Positions 9,964-18,572 of a stretch of 45,290 bases of DNA are shown one piece after another. Below the pieces are notes generated by a model. The model did not search any database. It had not been told where the DNA came from and saw only the letters and a list, made by a program, of their open reading frames with translations. The first letter of the stretch is position 1; each line of letters starts with the position of its first letter. Source of the stretch: Clostridiaceae bacterium (lineage in GTDB: Bacteria; Bacillota; Clostridia; Acetivibrionales; DUMC01); contig DUMC01000014.1 in the NCBI GenBank assembly GCA_012840075.1, positions 1 through 45,290 on the forward strand, written 5' to 3'. Made by a program: the position numbers and the translations under genes.

Positions 9964-10704
9964 ATGAATTTCAAAGTATTGATAGCAGATGATGATGCCG
10001 GAATGTGCAAGTTATTAAAGAAAGCAATAGAAAAAGTAGACGGATTTCATGTAGTTGGAGAAGCCTCTGATGGTGAAGAGGCTTTTCGCCTTGTTGAAAA
10101 ACTTAATCCGGATATTGTTTTTTTGGATGTTGAAATGCCAGTTTTAAATGGAATAGAATGTGCAAATATGATCGTTGATTTTAATCCGTTAATAAAAATA
10201 ATATTTGTAACTGCATATGAGGAATATATGCCCGAGGCATTTAAAGTATATGCCTTTGACTACATGGTAAAACCTTTTAAAATGGATAGATTGTATCAGA
10301 CTCTTCAGCATTTGAAAAATATAGCTCTCAGGCAGAATGAAGAAAGTACGGCAATACCCGGGATTAATAAACCGGAATTAGACAAGCTTCTGATACGCGG
10401 CAAAGAAGGCGTAATTCTTGTGGATATTGATGATATCATCCTCATCCAGAGGGAAGACCGCAATACGGTAATAATCACATCTCATGAAAAGTATGTTACA
10501 TCCGACAGCCTTGGACAAATTGAAGAAAAGTTGGGCAGATGGATGTTTTTCAGAAGTCATAAATCATATATTATTAATCTGTCAAAAATACATAAAATAT
10601 TTCCATATGGACGATGGACATATCTGGTTAAGCTTAAGAACACTGATGTAGATGCACTTATGACCAGTGATAAGTATGAGGAGCTTCGAAAAAGATTTAA
10701 ATAG
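9964..10704 (+). CDS. LytTR-family response regulator (AgrA/LytT-like)
   Basis: This is a two-domain response regulator. The receiver domain covers about residues 3-120, with acidic residues in IADDDAG, the phosphorylation site D55 in FLDVEMP, and a KPF motif near 104. A LytTR DNA-binding domain follows at about 135-245, with typical FFRSHKSYIINLSKI and DKYEELRKRF segments. LytTR proteins usually bind paired direct repeats. The ATG at 9964 is preferred because AGGAAG (9949-9954) is 9 nt upstream; an ATG at 9955 directly abuts that site. The likely partner is the kinase at 7052, since LytTR regulators commonly pair with AgrC-type kinases. Confidence 0.92.
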   Translation: MNFKVLIADDDAGMCKLLKKAIEKVDGFHVVGEASDGEEAFRLVEKLNPDIVFLDVEMPVLNGIECANMIVDFNPLIKIIFVTAYEEYMPEAFKVYAFDYMVKPFKMDRLYQTLQHLKNIALRQNEESTAIPGINKPELDKLLIRGKEGVILVDIDDIILIQREDRNTVIITSHEKYVTSDSLGQIEEKLGRWMFFRSHKSYIINLSKIHKIFPYGRWTYLVKLKNTDVDALMTSDKYEELRKRFK

Positions 10705-10822
10705 AAGTTAACTTCAGCAGCACATTTTAAATTAATAAAGGATAAAAATAGATATAATTTCTAAGAATATGGGTAAGTATACTAATAAAATATTTTATAA
10801 AGTTAAGGGGTTGTTATGTTAT

Positions 10823-11083
10823 ATGAAACCGATACTAATGTTTATGTTAAAAGGATGTCCATATTGTAAGAAAGCTCTCAACTGGATGGAGGAACTAAAA
10901 AACGAGGATCCAAAATATGCAGAAATTGAGGTACAAATGGTAGACGAGCAGGAACAAGCAGAACTTGCGGAAAAATATGATTATTTTTATGTGCCAACAT
11001 ATTATGTAGACGGGGAGAAAGTTCATGAAGGAGCTGCTACAAAGGAAATTGTAAAGCAAGTTTTTGATAAAGCTCTCGAATAG
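10823..11083 (+). CDS. Glutaredoxin-like thiol oxidoreductase (CPYC)
   Basis: This small thioredoxin-fold protein carries the redox motif CPYC near the N-terminus (LKGCPYCKKALNWME). The cis-proline lies in YFYVPTYYVDGEKVHEG, the usual substrate-side signature. From the ATG at 10823 it is 86 residues, the normal glutaredoxin length. AAGGGG lies 12 nt upstream. An in-frame ATG at 10769 adds 18 residues with no good binding site, so it is less likely. It probably reduces disulphides or mixed thiols in the cytoplasm. It is followed by a good terminator at 11191, and its distance from the response regulator (118 nt) leaves it unclear whether they share a transcript. Confidence 0.85.
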   Translation: MKPILMFMLKGCPYCKKALNWMEELKNEDPKYAEIEVQMVDEQEQAELAEKYDYFYVPTYYVDGEKVHEGAATKEIVKQVFDKALE

Positions 11084-11190
11084 ATTTTTGCTTGAGACTT
11101 TTACCAAATAAATTGCCCGCAATTCTTAATGGCAGGAATTATCTTTCTCAATCATCTTACCCCTGGAATTATCCATTTCAATAATCATGG

Positions 11191-11216
11191 GTGCATTTTT
11201 AATGCACTTATTTTTT
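11191..11216 (+). terminator. Intrinsic terminator after the glutaredoxin-like gene
   Basis: GTGCATT and AATGCAC form a 7-bp stem around a TTT loop, followed by TTATTTTTT. It lies about 108 nt after the stop codon. Confidence 0.8.
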
Positions 11217-11637
11217 ATCCGGCTCATCTTCTTGCTACTCCTTTCTGCAATCTTTTCAGTATAAATATAAAATTGTTTTGTTATTTATTTGCAATTAATG
11301 GGTATACATAAAATAACAGTTTAAATACAAATCAATCATGATTGAGAATTTTGTATTACAAGAAATTATGGTCTAAATATATTGCTAGTTATTGATTAGG
11401 GGTTTATATTATGGTACTTAATGACATCGTATAACATCTAATAAAGCTTTTCTTAATATAATCCTGTTAGGCAAGTGAAAGAAGACAGAAATTTCTTAGT
11501 ACTTTGGACAACCATTCTATAGCTGTACAGAAGGGAAAGCCCAGCTTTCGCAATACTTCAACTGAATAGATATAAAGACATTGGGCATGTTGATATAAAA
11601 ACCCATTGTTTTGTGTAATATTTCAGTAATAAGTACA

Positions 11638-11666
11638 TTGAAAGCATTATTTTTAATTATTATAAT
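11638..11666 (+). promoter_or_regulatory. Sigma-A-like promoter of the Spo0E-like gene
   Basis: TTGAAA (11638-11643) and TATAAT (11661-11666) are separated by 17 nt. The predicted start near 11673 falls inside the GGGAGGGGGG ribosome binding site, which would leave a leader of only about 12 nt. Confidence 0.55.
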
Positions 11667-11684
11667 TTGGGAGGGGGGATATAG

Positions 11685-11879
11685 ATGCAAAAGGAAAAAA
11701 TTGAGCATTTAAGAGAGATTATTAATAAGATGATAAGTTCTAACGATTATGATTATGAAATATTATTAGAAAAAAGTCAGGAGTTGGACAAGCTTATACT
11801 TGAAGCCGTAAGGGAAGCTTTTCCTGATGGTTCTATGCTATGTGAAGAAATTATAAATAAAGGAAACAATACAACATGA
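11685..11879 (+). CDS. Spo0E-like aspartyl-phosphate phosphatase
   Basis: This 64-residue protein matches the Spo0E-like family, small helical hairpins that dephosphorylate Spo0A-P and so restrain sporulation. The hallmark is SQELDKLI at about residues 28-35, preceded by an amphipathic helix (KIEHLREIINKMI). Length and layout fit the family. A very purine-rich GGGAGGGGGG site precedes the ATG. It stands alone, with its own likely promoter. It supports assignment of the host to the endospore-forming Firmicutes. The target is presumed to be Spo0A-P, which is not encoded here. Confidence 0.88.
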   Translation: MQKEKIEHLREIINKMISSNDYDYEILLEKSQELDKLILEAVREAFPDGSMLCEEIINKGNNTT

Positions 11880-11927
11880 AGCAAAAGCATTAATTTAATT
11901 GTACCTTTCCCTGCAAGTCTTAAAAGT

Positions 11928-12020
11928 ATGAAGGAAATCTTTTAGTTATGATGGCAATCTCTAAATCAGTATGGAAGTCTTTTGGTTGAGATGGAAACTT
12001 TAAACCTGCATGGAACATTT
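11928..12020. repeat. Degenerate tandem repeats, period about 20 bp
   Basis: Five imperfect copies of an ATGGAAxTCTTT-like unit begin near 11928, 11951, 11971, 11991 and 12010. They lie upstream of the SLH/BsuPI-like gene. Function is unknown. Confidence 0.5.
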
Positions 12021-12084
12021 TTCACATATGACCGTCTAATAGTATACAAAATAAAAATAAAAATTAGCGAAAGGGAGATTTGCT

Positions 12085-12912
12085 ATGAAAAACAGGAAGA
12101 CTGACAGGAAAAGGAAAAATAAATTAATAGTAAGCACTGTTATAACAGGTGCTTTATGCACTGCCTTGGTAATGCCATCATTTGCATTTGGAATGAATTC
12201 ATTACCGGTAGCAGCATATAATAGTGAGATTATTCCTATTAGCTACAAGTATAATCACTGGGCTGAAATGTATATAGAACAATTATCGGAGAAATATAAT
12301 GTAGATTCTATTTTTAAAGATAAAGATCTCGAAGCTTATATAACTGAAGAGGATTTTCTGAAAATTGTTAAGCTTGTGTTTGATGAGGAGTATGATGGTG
12401 CACCTGACGCATTAACCAGGGAAGCTATTGTCTATGAACTTGCTAAAATATGGGCTCAGAAAACAAACCAAAGTTTGGATGAAATAGTAGTTATTCAAAT
12501 GATATTTTATGAAGATACAGCAGAGATAGATGCAAAATATAATCACGGTGTAACTGTTGCTTATATAAAAGATATAGCTAAAGGAAGGAGTAACGGAATT
12601 TTTGCTCCGAAAGACAATGTAAGATATGGCGAACTTGCAGCTTTAGCATTAAACACCCGCAGAGCTATAGACGCTGAATTAACCAATGAAAACCAGCATA
12701 AAGAAAATGAAAATCAGCCTAAAGAAGATGAGAGATTCGAAACCGGAGGAAGTTATAGAATAGAAAATGACAAGGTAATATTCGATTTTGAACTGATTAA
12801 TCACTACAATGAAGTAAAGAATCTTGTATTTAGCTCCGGACAGCAGTTTGAGGTAACTATAACTGATGAAAAAGGAGAAGAAGTATATTTTATTACCTTT
12901 TGTTACCTTTAA
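12085..12912 (+). CDS. Secreted SLH-like protein with truncated BsuPI-like domain
   Basis: A basic N-terminus and hydrophobic helix (about residues 13-34, ending PSFAFG) form a signal peptide. Three degenerate SLH-like repeats follow: YNHWAEMYIEQL, a middle TREAIVYELAKIW unit and YNHGVTVAYIKDIAKG with NGIFAPKDNVRYGE. SLH repeats anchor proteins to secondary cell-wall polymers. After a Glu/Asn/Lys-rich linker comes the start of a BsuPI-type beta domain (LVFSSGQQFEVTITDEKGEE). It then changes abruptly to VYFITFCYL and stops, well short of the domain's usual length. The stop is one base from the end of the convergent gene, so deletion or frameshift at the 3' end is likely. GAAAGGGAG precedes the ATG. 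Confidence 0.8.
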   Translation: MKNRKTDRKRKNKLIVSTVITGALCTALVMPSFAFGMNSLPVAAYNSEIIPISYKYNHWAEMYIEQLSEKYNVDSIFKDKDLEAYITEEDFLKIVKLVFDEEYDGAPDALTREAIVYELAKIWAQKTNQSLDEIVVIQMIFYEDTAEIDAKYNHGVTVAYIKDIAKGRSNGIFAPKDNVRYGELAALALNTRRAIDAELTNENQHKENENQPKEDERFETGGSYRIENDKVIFDFELINHYNEVKNLVFSSGQQFEVTITDEKGEEVYFITFCYL

Positions 12913-12913
12913 A

Positions 12914-14068
12914 TCAAATTACCTGAACCTGAATATCAGGCGGGTTTACATAGTCATGATATCTGTCACCGATCCGGGCGGACCAGGTATCTCCGGAATG
13001 GATAATTACTCTGTAATTATAAGTGATGCTTTGTCCAGGCTCTATTATCCTGTCACCAAGTTTATAGAAATTGTTAGGTGCAAAAAGCCCATAGTTCCTT
13101 GCATGCCAATATGAAGGATAATCAGGGTTTTCCGGATGATCAAATATACTTATACCAGAAGTATGACCTTCCTCAACTCCAAAGTAGTCGCACCAAGGTG
13201 CTCGTTTCATCCATATTTCTTCTTCATTTATTCCCCCATATCCGTTTACTATCGTACCTGTTTTGTTCACTGTCAGGTTATCACTTACTCTGATAGCAAT
13301 TGGACCTGCTTCCTTTGTAGAACCCAGTGTTACTTTGCCATAACCAGCTGTTAAAGTCAGTTTTGCATCCAAAATCCTTAAATGGCGGGGAGTGTTATAA
13401 AATGTTATCGTTGTTTCATCGTTGAGCAGAGGAGTTTCATTAAAGTCAGTCCATACATTTTTTGCAACGAAGCATGTATATACATTTCCATTTATTATGG
13501 AATCCACTGACTTATTTATTATTCGACCGTGACGGCCTTGAGGCTCGTTCCATGTATCCACACCATTTACATTTCCGTGTGAAAACCATAATGAACGGTG
13601 ATGAGGATGTTCAGATGCACTAAAATCCAGCCTTGTTATCTGTTCTCCGTATTTACCGAAGAAAGGACCAAGGTAAGGCTTTACTGTTTTTCTTCCGAAA
13701 TAATAATTTGTATAATGTTGACCGTTTACATATATTTTTAGTAGATCATCTGCAAGTTCGGATTTCATAGGTAAGTTGTCAGCAGCATTGCCGAAGGCTA
13801 AATTACTGTCACTATTAATGACACAATTGCCTGAACATAACATATAAACAATTTTCTCTTTTTTAGGAAGATAATCAATTATCCAATGAACTGTTATATA
13901 GTCCTCATCCTCTGATGTCTGTACTTTTATTACTTCGCAGGCACGTTCGGTTGCCAGACATAATGAAGACAGATTCACACCGTCAATTAGTTTTTTCTCA
14001 ATCTTTACTGATACCGGGCAATTGACCCGATCGTGCCAACCAGCCTCAACGATAATACGAATACTCAT
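12914..14068 (-). CDS. DUF6807 / PmoA-like family protein
   Basis: This 384-residue protein matches the family labelled DUF6807 or 'methane oxygenase PmoA' in annotations, a label that does not imply methane oxidation. The signature is HPHHRSLWFSHGNVNGVDTW, followed by KEAGPIAIRVSDNL, RAPWCDYFG and ISIFDHPENPDYPSYWHAR. Such proteins are usually encoded near carbohydrate-degradation genes, and a sugar-related role is often presumed. There is no signal peptide. AGAAGGA lies 7 nt before the ATG. It reads toward the truncated SLH/BsuPI-like gene with a one-base gap and no terminator between. The biochemical function is not known to me. Confidence 0.82.
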   Translation of the reverse strand: MSIRIIVEAGWHDRVNCPVSVKIEKKLIDGVNLSSLCLATERACEVIKVQTSEDEDYITVHWIIDYLPKKEKIVYMLCSGNCVINSDSNLAFGNAADNLPMKSELADDLLKIYVNGQHYTNYYFGRKTVKPYLGPFFGKYGEQITRLDFSASEHPHHRSLWFSHGNVNGVDTWNEPQGRHGRIINKSVDSIINGNVYTCFVAKNVWTDFNETPLLNDETTITFYNTPRHLRILDAKLTLTAGYGKVTLGSTKEAGPIAIRVSDNLTVNKTGTIVNGYGGINEEEIWMKRAPWCDYFGVEEGHTSGISIFDHPENPDYPSYWHARNYGLFAPNNFYKLGDRIIEPGQSITYNYRVIIHSGDTWSARIGDRYHDYVNPPDIQVQVI

Positions 14069-14366
14069 AAACGATCCTTCTTTCTGAAATTCATTTAATA
14101 TTAAATGCTAATTATAAGCTTCATGCAATGCATGATTATTTATATATATTCACCATTGTTTGAAAAAACCCTTCCAAAAGGTATTAAATTGTTAAAATAT
14201 AATTGACATAGACATCATTTAACTGCAATATAGTATTAAGAAATTGTATTAGTGGTATAATAATCCTTCTAGGCTCACTCACTGTACCTCCTGGTTTTAT
14301 TTGCCTGTTGTGGGTTACGGTATTTGATGATAAGCTAATTAAAAAATAAATCGGGAAGGTGATAAA
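14069..14366. other. Divergent intergenic region
   Basis: This region between divergent genes should hold promoters for both. A TTGACA at 14203-14208 and a TATAAT at 14256-14261 are present but not at proper spacing to each other. A less AT-rich stretch (14270-14325) matches no RNA element I recognise. Confidence 0.35.
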
Positions 14367-14555
14367 ATGAAGTGGTTAATATATGCTGTTTTTATTATAA
14401 TGTACTTATTGGTAACTTTTTTCGGACTTGGTCCAGTACTGCTTGCAGATGGAACTACTACAGAAAGAGTAATAACGTTTTTGGTTGTTGTGACAATATA
14501 TGTACTTTTAACTATTGCGTTCAGGTTTGTGGTTAAGAAAATGGTAAGAAAATAA
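14367..14555 (+). CDS. Small two-helix membrane protein
   Basis: This 62-residue protein has two hydrophobic segments, about residues 3-25 and 35-56. A short polar loop (LADGTTTER) joins them, and the tail is strongly basic (KKMVRK). A GGGAAGGTGATAAA site before the ATG is convincing, which supports a real gene despite the small size. Similar small conserved membrane proteins occur in Bacilli and Clostridia, probably the family labelled DUF6954, but I cannot confirm that. Neighbours give no functional clue. Confidence 0.72.
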   Translation: MKWLIYAVFIIMYLLVTFFGLGPVLLADGTTTERVITFLVVVTIYVLLTIAFRFVVKKMVRK

Positions 14556-14707
14556 ATATGTTAAAAATTGATGATGTCTATAAGAAGGTATTGCCATTTT
14601 GCTCTTAAACTTTTATCATGACAACACACCGGTTTGATAATGCTGAGAAAAATAAATAATAAAGGTGAAAAATTATAAAGGTAAAAGGATCAGAGGATAG
14701 TATAACA

Positions 14708-15598
14708 ATGAAGTATATTCCTGCAAAAACCATTATAACAAAAAATAAATGCCCTGAAATGTGGTTTGGATATGACTATAACATGAATATATATAAAGGA
14801 TGTTGCCACGGATGTATTTATTGTGATTCACGCAGTGAGTGTTATGGAGTGGAAAATTTTGATGAGGTTCGTGCAAAAGAAAATGCTCTTGGTATTATCA
14901 ACAAAGAACTTAAATCTAAGAGAAACAGCGGTGTTATTGGAACCGGGGCGATGTCAGATCCATATAATCCATATGAAAAGGAATTATTGTTAACAAGAAA
15001 AGCCCTCGAATTAATAGATGCAAATGGTTTTGGTATTGGAATTGCTACTAAAAGTGATTTGGTTACACGGGACATAGATGTATTAAGGTCAATAAATGAA
15101 CATTCTTCCATATGCATCAAAATTACTATTACAACATATGATGATACTTTGGCTAAGATTATAGAGCCAGGTGCAGCTTCCTCTTCGGCAAGATTTAACG
15201 CTATAGCGGAACTATCCAAAAATAATCTGTTTTGTGGTATTTTGCTTATGCCGCTTTTGCCATTTATTAACGATACAGAAGAAAACATTTCAAATATTGT
15301 CAAAGCAGCTGCAGAAGCAGGAGCAAAATTTATATATCCATGGTTTGGAGTTACATTAAGACAAAATCAACGAATATATTTCTATAAGCAGCTTGACAGG
15401 TACTTCCCGGGGATAAAATCCAGATATCAGGCTGTATATGGAGAACGGTATGAATGTAGAGTACAAAATGCAGAATGTCTGTATCAAGTATTTTCCGATC
15501 TTTGTACAAAATACGGAGTATTATACAGAATGCCTGATATAATCAGTGCATATAGAAAGAAAGTAAAGCATAAGCAAATTTCGCTGTTTGATATTTAA
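14708..15598 (+). CDS. Radical SAM protein of the SPL family
   Basis: The [4Fe-4S] cluster motif CxxxCxxC is present as C32, C36 and C39 in KGCCHGCIYC, followed by DSRSECYG. The GTGAMSDPYNPYE segment and IATKSDLVTRD are typical of the spore-photoproduct-lyase-like radical SAM group (COG1533). True spore photoproduct lyase has a different C-terminal part, so this is a relative of unknown substrate. The 296-residue length fits. It lies about 324 nt upstream of the endonuclease IV gene on the same strand, so a DNA-repair connection is tempting but unproven. The binding site before the ATG is weak. Confidence 0.87.
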   Translation: MKYIPAKTIITKNKCPEMWFGYDYNMNIYKGCCHGCIYCDSRSECYGVENFDEVRAKENALGIINKELKSKRNSGVIGTGAMSDPYNPYEKELLLTRKALELIDANGFGIGIATKSDLVTRDIDVLRSINEHSSICIKITITTYDDTLAKIIEPGAASSSARFNAIAELSKNNLFCGILLMPLLPFINDTEENISNIVKAAAEAGAKFIYPWFGVTLRQNQRIYFYKQLDRYFPGIKSRYQAVYGERYECRVQNAECLYQVFSDLCTKYGVLYRMPDIISAYRKKVKHKQISLFDI

Positions 15599-15922
15599 TA
15601 TTTTGTTTGGCGAATTTTAATTGATCTACTGAATGATTAGTAATAACATATTAAACAATTATTATCGATGTTTTGTGATTATTAAGTATAATAAAGTAGT
15701 AAAAAAATGTAATAATTTTGTACAAGGGACGTTATTTCTGCTAAATAAAATGCACCTATTACCACATTTTGCATCTTTGTTTTCAATATATCCTGTGATA
15801 ATATAGCTAATGGTATATATAAAAGTTGAACAACGGTAAGCTTAATAACAAGTGTTTGAAAGAGTTAAGCAAAAATAGAACGAGAATATTTATACATTTA
15901 TGCAGCAGTGGAGGAAAAATAA
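15599..15922. other. Intergenic region, nothing recognised
   Basis: This 324-nt, very AT-rich region lies between the radical SAM and endonuclease IV genes. I see no convincing terminator, promoter or gene in it. Confidence 0.4.
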
Positions 15923-16762
15923 GTGCTAAACATAGGCTGTCATTTATCGGCATCAAATGGATATGAAGCAATGGGAAAGGACGCTCTTGCAATAGAAGCT
16001 AATACCTTTCAGTTTTTTATACGAAATCCCAGGGGGAGCAAGGCTAAAGAAGTAGATCTTGAGGATGTTAAATCTTTATTGAAGATAATTGAAGAAAATA
16101 AATTTTCCAGAATAATGGGACATGCTCCATATACCTTAAATCCTTGTTCCATAAATGAAAGGACAAAAGAGTTCACCTGGTGGGCTATTGAAGATGATAT
16201 AAAAAGAATGGAATACTTTCCAAATAACCTTTATAACTTTCACCCAGGAAACCATATGGGTCAAGGAACAGAGGTTGGCATAACAAACATAATAAATATG
16301 CTTAATAACATTCTTAAACCGACTCAAACAACAACTGTATTGCTCGAAACGATGTCTGGTAAAGGAACAGAAGTTGGGAGTAAATTTGAAGATTTGAGAA
16401 AAATAATTGATGGAGTTGTTTTAAAGGATAAAATAGGCGTATGTTTAGATGCATGCCATGTTTACAGTGCAGGTTACGATATTGTTAATGATTTGGATGG
16501 CGTTTTGAATGAATTTGATCGGATTATCGGTCTTGATAAATTATATGCAATACATTTGAATGACAGCAAGAATCCGTTAGCAAGTCAAAAGGACCGGCAC
16601 GAAAAGATAGGGGAAGGATATATCGGAAAGGAAGCGATTATAAGAATCATTAACCATCCTAAGTTGCGAAATTTACCTTTCTTTCTGGAAACCCCAAATG
16701 ATTTATCTGGTCATGGAAGGGAAATTAAAATGTTGCGTGAAGCGTATATGTGTAATGTATAG
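15923..16762 (+). CDS. nfo: Endonuclease IV (AP endonuclease)
   Basis: This zinc-dependent apurinic/apyrimidinic endonuclease cuts 5' of abasic sites in base excision repair. It is a TIM-barrel protein of 279 residues, the usual length. Recognisable pieces are [11 protein letters not shown] at the N-terminus, [46 protein letters not shown] with a following [12 protein letters not shown], and PFFLETPND. These hold the metal-binding His, Glu and Asp residues of the family. The start is GTG, with GGAGG 8 nt upstream. No obvious operon partner. Confidence 0.95.
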   Translation: MLNIGCHLSASNGYEAMGKDALAIEANTFQFFIRNPRGSKAKEVDLEDVKSLLKIIEENKFSRIMGHAPYTLNPCSINERTKEFTWWAIEDDIKRMEYFPNNLYNFHPGNHMGQGTEVGITNIINMLNNILKPTQTTTVLLETMSGKGTEVGSKFEDLRKIIDGVVLKDKIGVCLDACHVYSAGYDIVNDLDGVLNEFDRIIGLDKLYAIHLNDSKNPLASQKDRHEKIGEGYIGKEAIIRIINHPKLRNLPFFLETPNDLSGHGREIKMLREAYMCNV

Positions 16763-17109
16763 AAGAACTCCTAATATGTAGTATTACAGAAGATGTTTCT
16801 GAAACAGGAGATTAGCCCTTGCACTAAGAAATCCCACATTTTTCGATTTATAAATAAGTGAGAACTATATTGATTTATATTAAAATGATATTTTTGTAAA
16901 CTTATTTGATTTCATATAGTGGTATTTTGTTGATAAATTAAAAGAAAAATGCTATCATTATTATGAAAATAAAGGTAATAAACAAAAAATATGTAAAAAT
17001 TTACATTCTTTCAATCATAAATTACTAGCGATGTCACTAAATTACTTTGTGTATCTCATTTATGTAATTATGTAACTTGTAAAAATTTTTCTTATGGAGG
17101 GTCTTTTCT
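16763..17109. other. Intergenic region, nothing recognised
   Basis: This 347-nt AT-rich region lies between endonuclease IV and the ceramidase-like gene. It presumably holds the promoter of the latter, but no clear -35/-10 pair or terminator was found. Confidence 0.4.
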
Positions 17110-18495
17110 ATGAAGTTTTCTATACTTAAAGAAGAAATAACTCCACACATTCCCGTTCTTCAGGGGGGATTTGCAGCAAGGACTCATAAAAGCGAGGGGA
17201 TTCACGACAATCCATATGCCACAGTCGTTATCATTCAAGCAAACAAAACTGTTATAATAATTGCATTGGATCTGCTCTATGGAGATAGAAGTTTTGCAAA
17301 TGGTATTAAGAAAGCCATATATGAAAAGTATGGATTAAAGGAAGAAGATGTAATAATTAATTATTCACATACCCATTCGGTTGTTGGAGTAACCGGGGAA
17401 GAAGATGAAGGAAGGTCATCCCGTTTATATAGTATTAATGATGACAACTTTGAATGGAATATGGAAAACAAAGAAAAGAATACTGATTTCTCAGAAGACA
17501 TAAAATATTTCAGGATGATAAGAAGTAAAATAATTAATATGATTAACAGAGGTTTGAAGAATCTCATTGAGGGAGAAGCTTACATATGTAAAGGCAGTTC
17601 AAAATTTGGTGTCAGCAGAAGATATCCGTGGGAAGGAGGAGTTCTCTGGAAACCGTATTTTAATAAAGAAGCAATAGATACGGATCTGTTTCTTATAAAA
17701 TTCATAGATAAAAATGGTAAATTACGTGGTCTTATATTTAATTACGCATGTCATCCTACTACGCTTGGATCTGATAACTATCTGATATCGGCAGATTATC
17801 CGGGAGTTGTAAGAAAATATCTTGAAAGTCAAAATCCTGGTATGATATCTGTATTTCTTCAGGGTTGTGGTGCTGACATAAAACCTTATATTACAGCTGA
17901 TAATGATAAATTCAAAAGTTGCAACTTCGATGAATTGGAAACAGCCGGCAGGTTTCTTGCAACAGAAATTCAGGCATTAATTAATGATAATGAAGATCAA
18001 AAGGACACAATTAAAGGAAGTAAATGGAGAAGAATAGATTTTAACATAAGAACTGACAGTGTAGAAATAAAATTATATTCAGAAACCTGGGACATACAAA
18101 AGTGGGAGTCACTCCAAAATGATCCGAAAACGCCTGAATATAGAAAACCATCAATTAAAAAAGTCATTCAAAATATGAAAGAAGGCATAGTCAAAAACTA
18201 CATTCCTTATTATATATCGTTATTCAGACTGGATGACAGAACTTGTATAATTGCACTGGAATGTGAAGTTGTGAGTGGCATAGGGAAGAACATAAAAAAG
18301 ATTCTTAATAATGAGGATGCAATTGTACTTGGCTATTCCAATAGTATTGTATGCTATATTCCAACAAGAAAAATTTTACGTGAGGGTGGCTACGAAAGCG
18401 AATCATTTATATCAGCAAGACTTGCAGGACCTTTTGTACCGGAAGTAGAAGACATAATAACCGGCAAAGCGGTTTTGATGGCTAAAAGTATATAA
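17110..18495 (+). CDS. Neutral/alkaline ceramidase N-terminal domain-like hydrolase
   Basis: The protein resembles the N-terminal catalytic domain of neutral/alkaline ceramidases, zinc amidases. The visible signature is INYSHTHSVVGV, a likely zinc histidine pair, and FNYACHPTTLGSDNYLISAD, followed by FLQGCGADIKPY. At 461 residues it lacks the C-terminal domain of classical ceramidases, and it has no signal peptide. Cytoplasmic relatives of this kind are common in glycan-degrading bacteria, and their substrate is usually unknown, so calling it a ceramidase would be an overreach. A GGAGGG site precedes the ATG. The URO-D-like gene follows closely and is probably cotranscribed. Confidence 0.82.
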   Translation: MKFSILKEEITPHIPVLQGGFAARTHKSEGIHDNPYATVVIIQANKTVIIIALDLLYGDRSFANGIKKAIYEKYGLKEEDVIINYSHTHSVVGVTGEEDEGRSSRLYSINDDNFEWNMENKEKNTDFSEDIKYFRMIRSKIINMINRGLKNLIEGEAYICKGSSKFGVSRRYPWEGGVLWKPYFNKEAIDTDLFLIKFIDKNGKLRGLIFNYACHPTTLGSDNYLISADYPGVVRKYLESQNPGMISVFLQGCGADIKPYITADNDKFKSCNFDELETAGRFLATEIQALINDNEDQKDTIKGSKWRRIDFNIRTDSVEIKLYSETWDIQKWESLQNDPKTPEYRKPSIKKVIQNMKEGIVKNYIPYYISLFRLDDRTCIIALECEVVSGIGKNIKKILNNEDAIVLGYSNSIVCYIPTRKILREGGYESESFISARLAGPFVPEVEDIITGKAVLMAKSI

Positions 18496-18572
18496 AAGGA
18501 TTATTGATAAAGAATACGCTGATTTTAAGAAATAAGGTGATACAATTGATTGTCAAAAAATATAAGGAAACA

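Larger units (their letters stand above)
11084..11684. other. 601-nt intergenic region
   Basis: It contains a terminator at 11191-11216 and a consensus-like promoter at 11638-11666, both listed separately. The open frames of about 60 codons here have low-complexity hydrophobic translations and no convincing start, and I do not regard them as genes. The rest holds nothing I can identify. Confidence 0.5.

Noticed and set aside
11129-11311. 60-codon frame after the glutaredoxin-like gene
   Set aside because: It contains the terminator hairpin, has no ribosome binding site, and its translation looks like AT-rich noncoding DNA.
12914-14068. Methane monooxygenase subunit, as the PmoA label suggests
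   Set aside because: The family label is historical. The protein has no membrane helices or copper-site context and is typical of carbohydrate loci.
14203-14261. Promoter upstream of the small membrane protein
   Set aside because: The TTGACA and TATAAT present are about 47 nt apart and do not form a pair.
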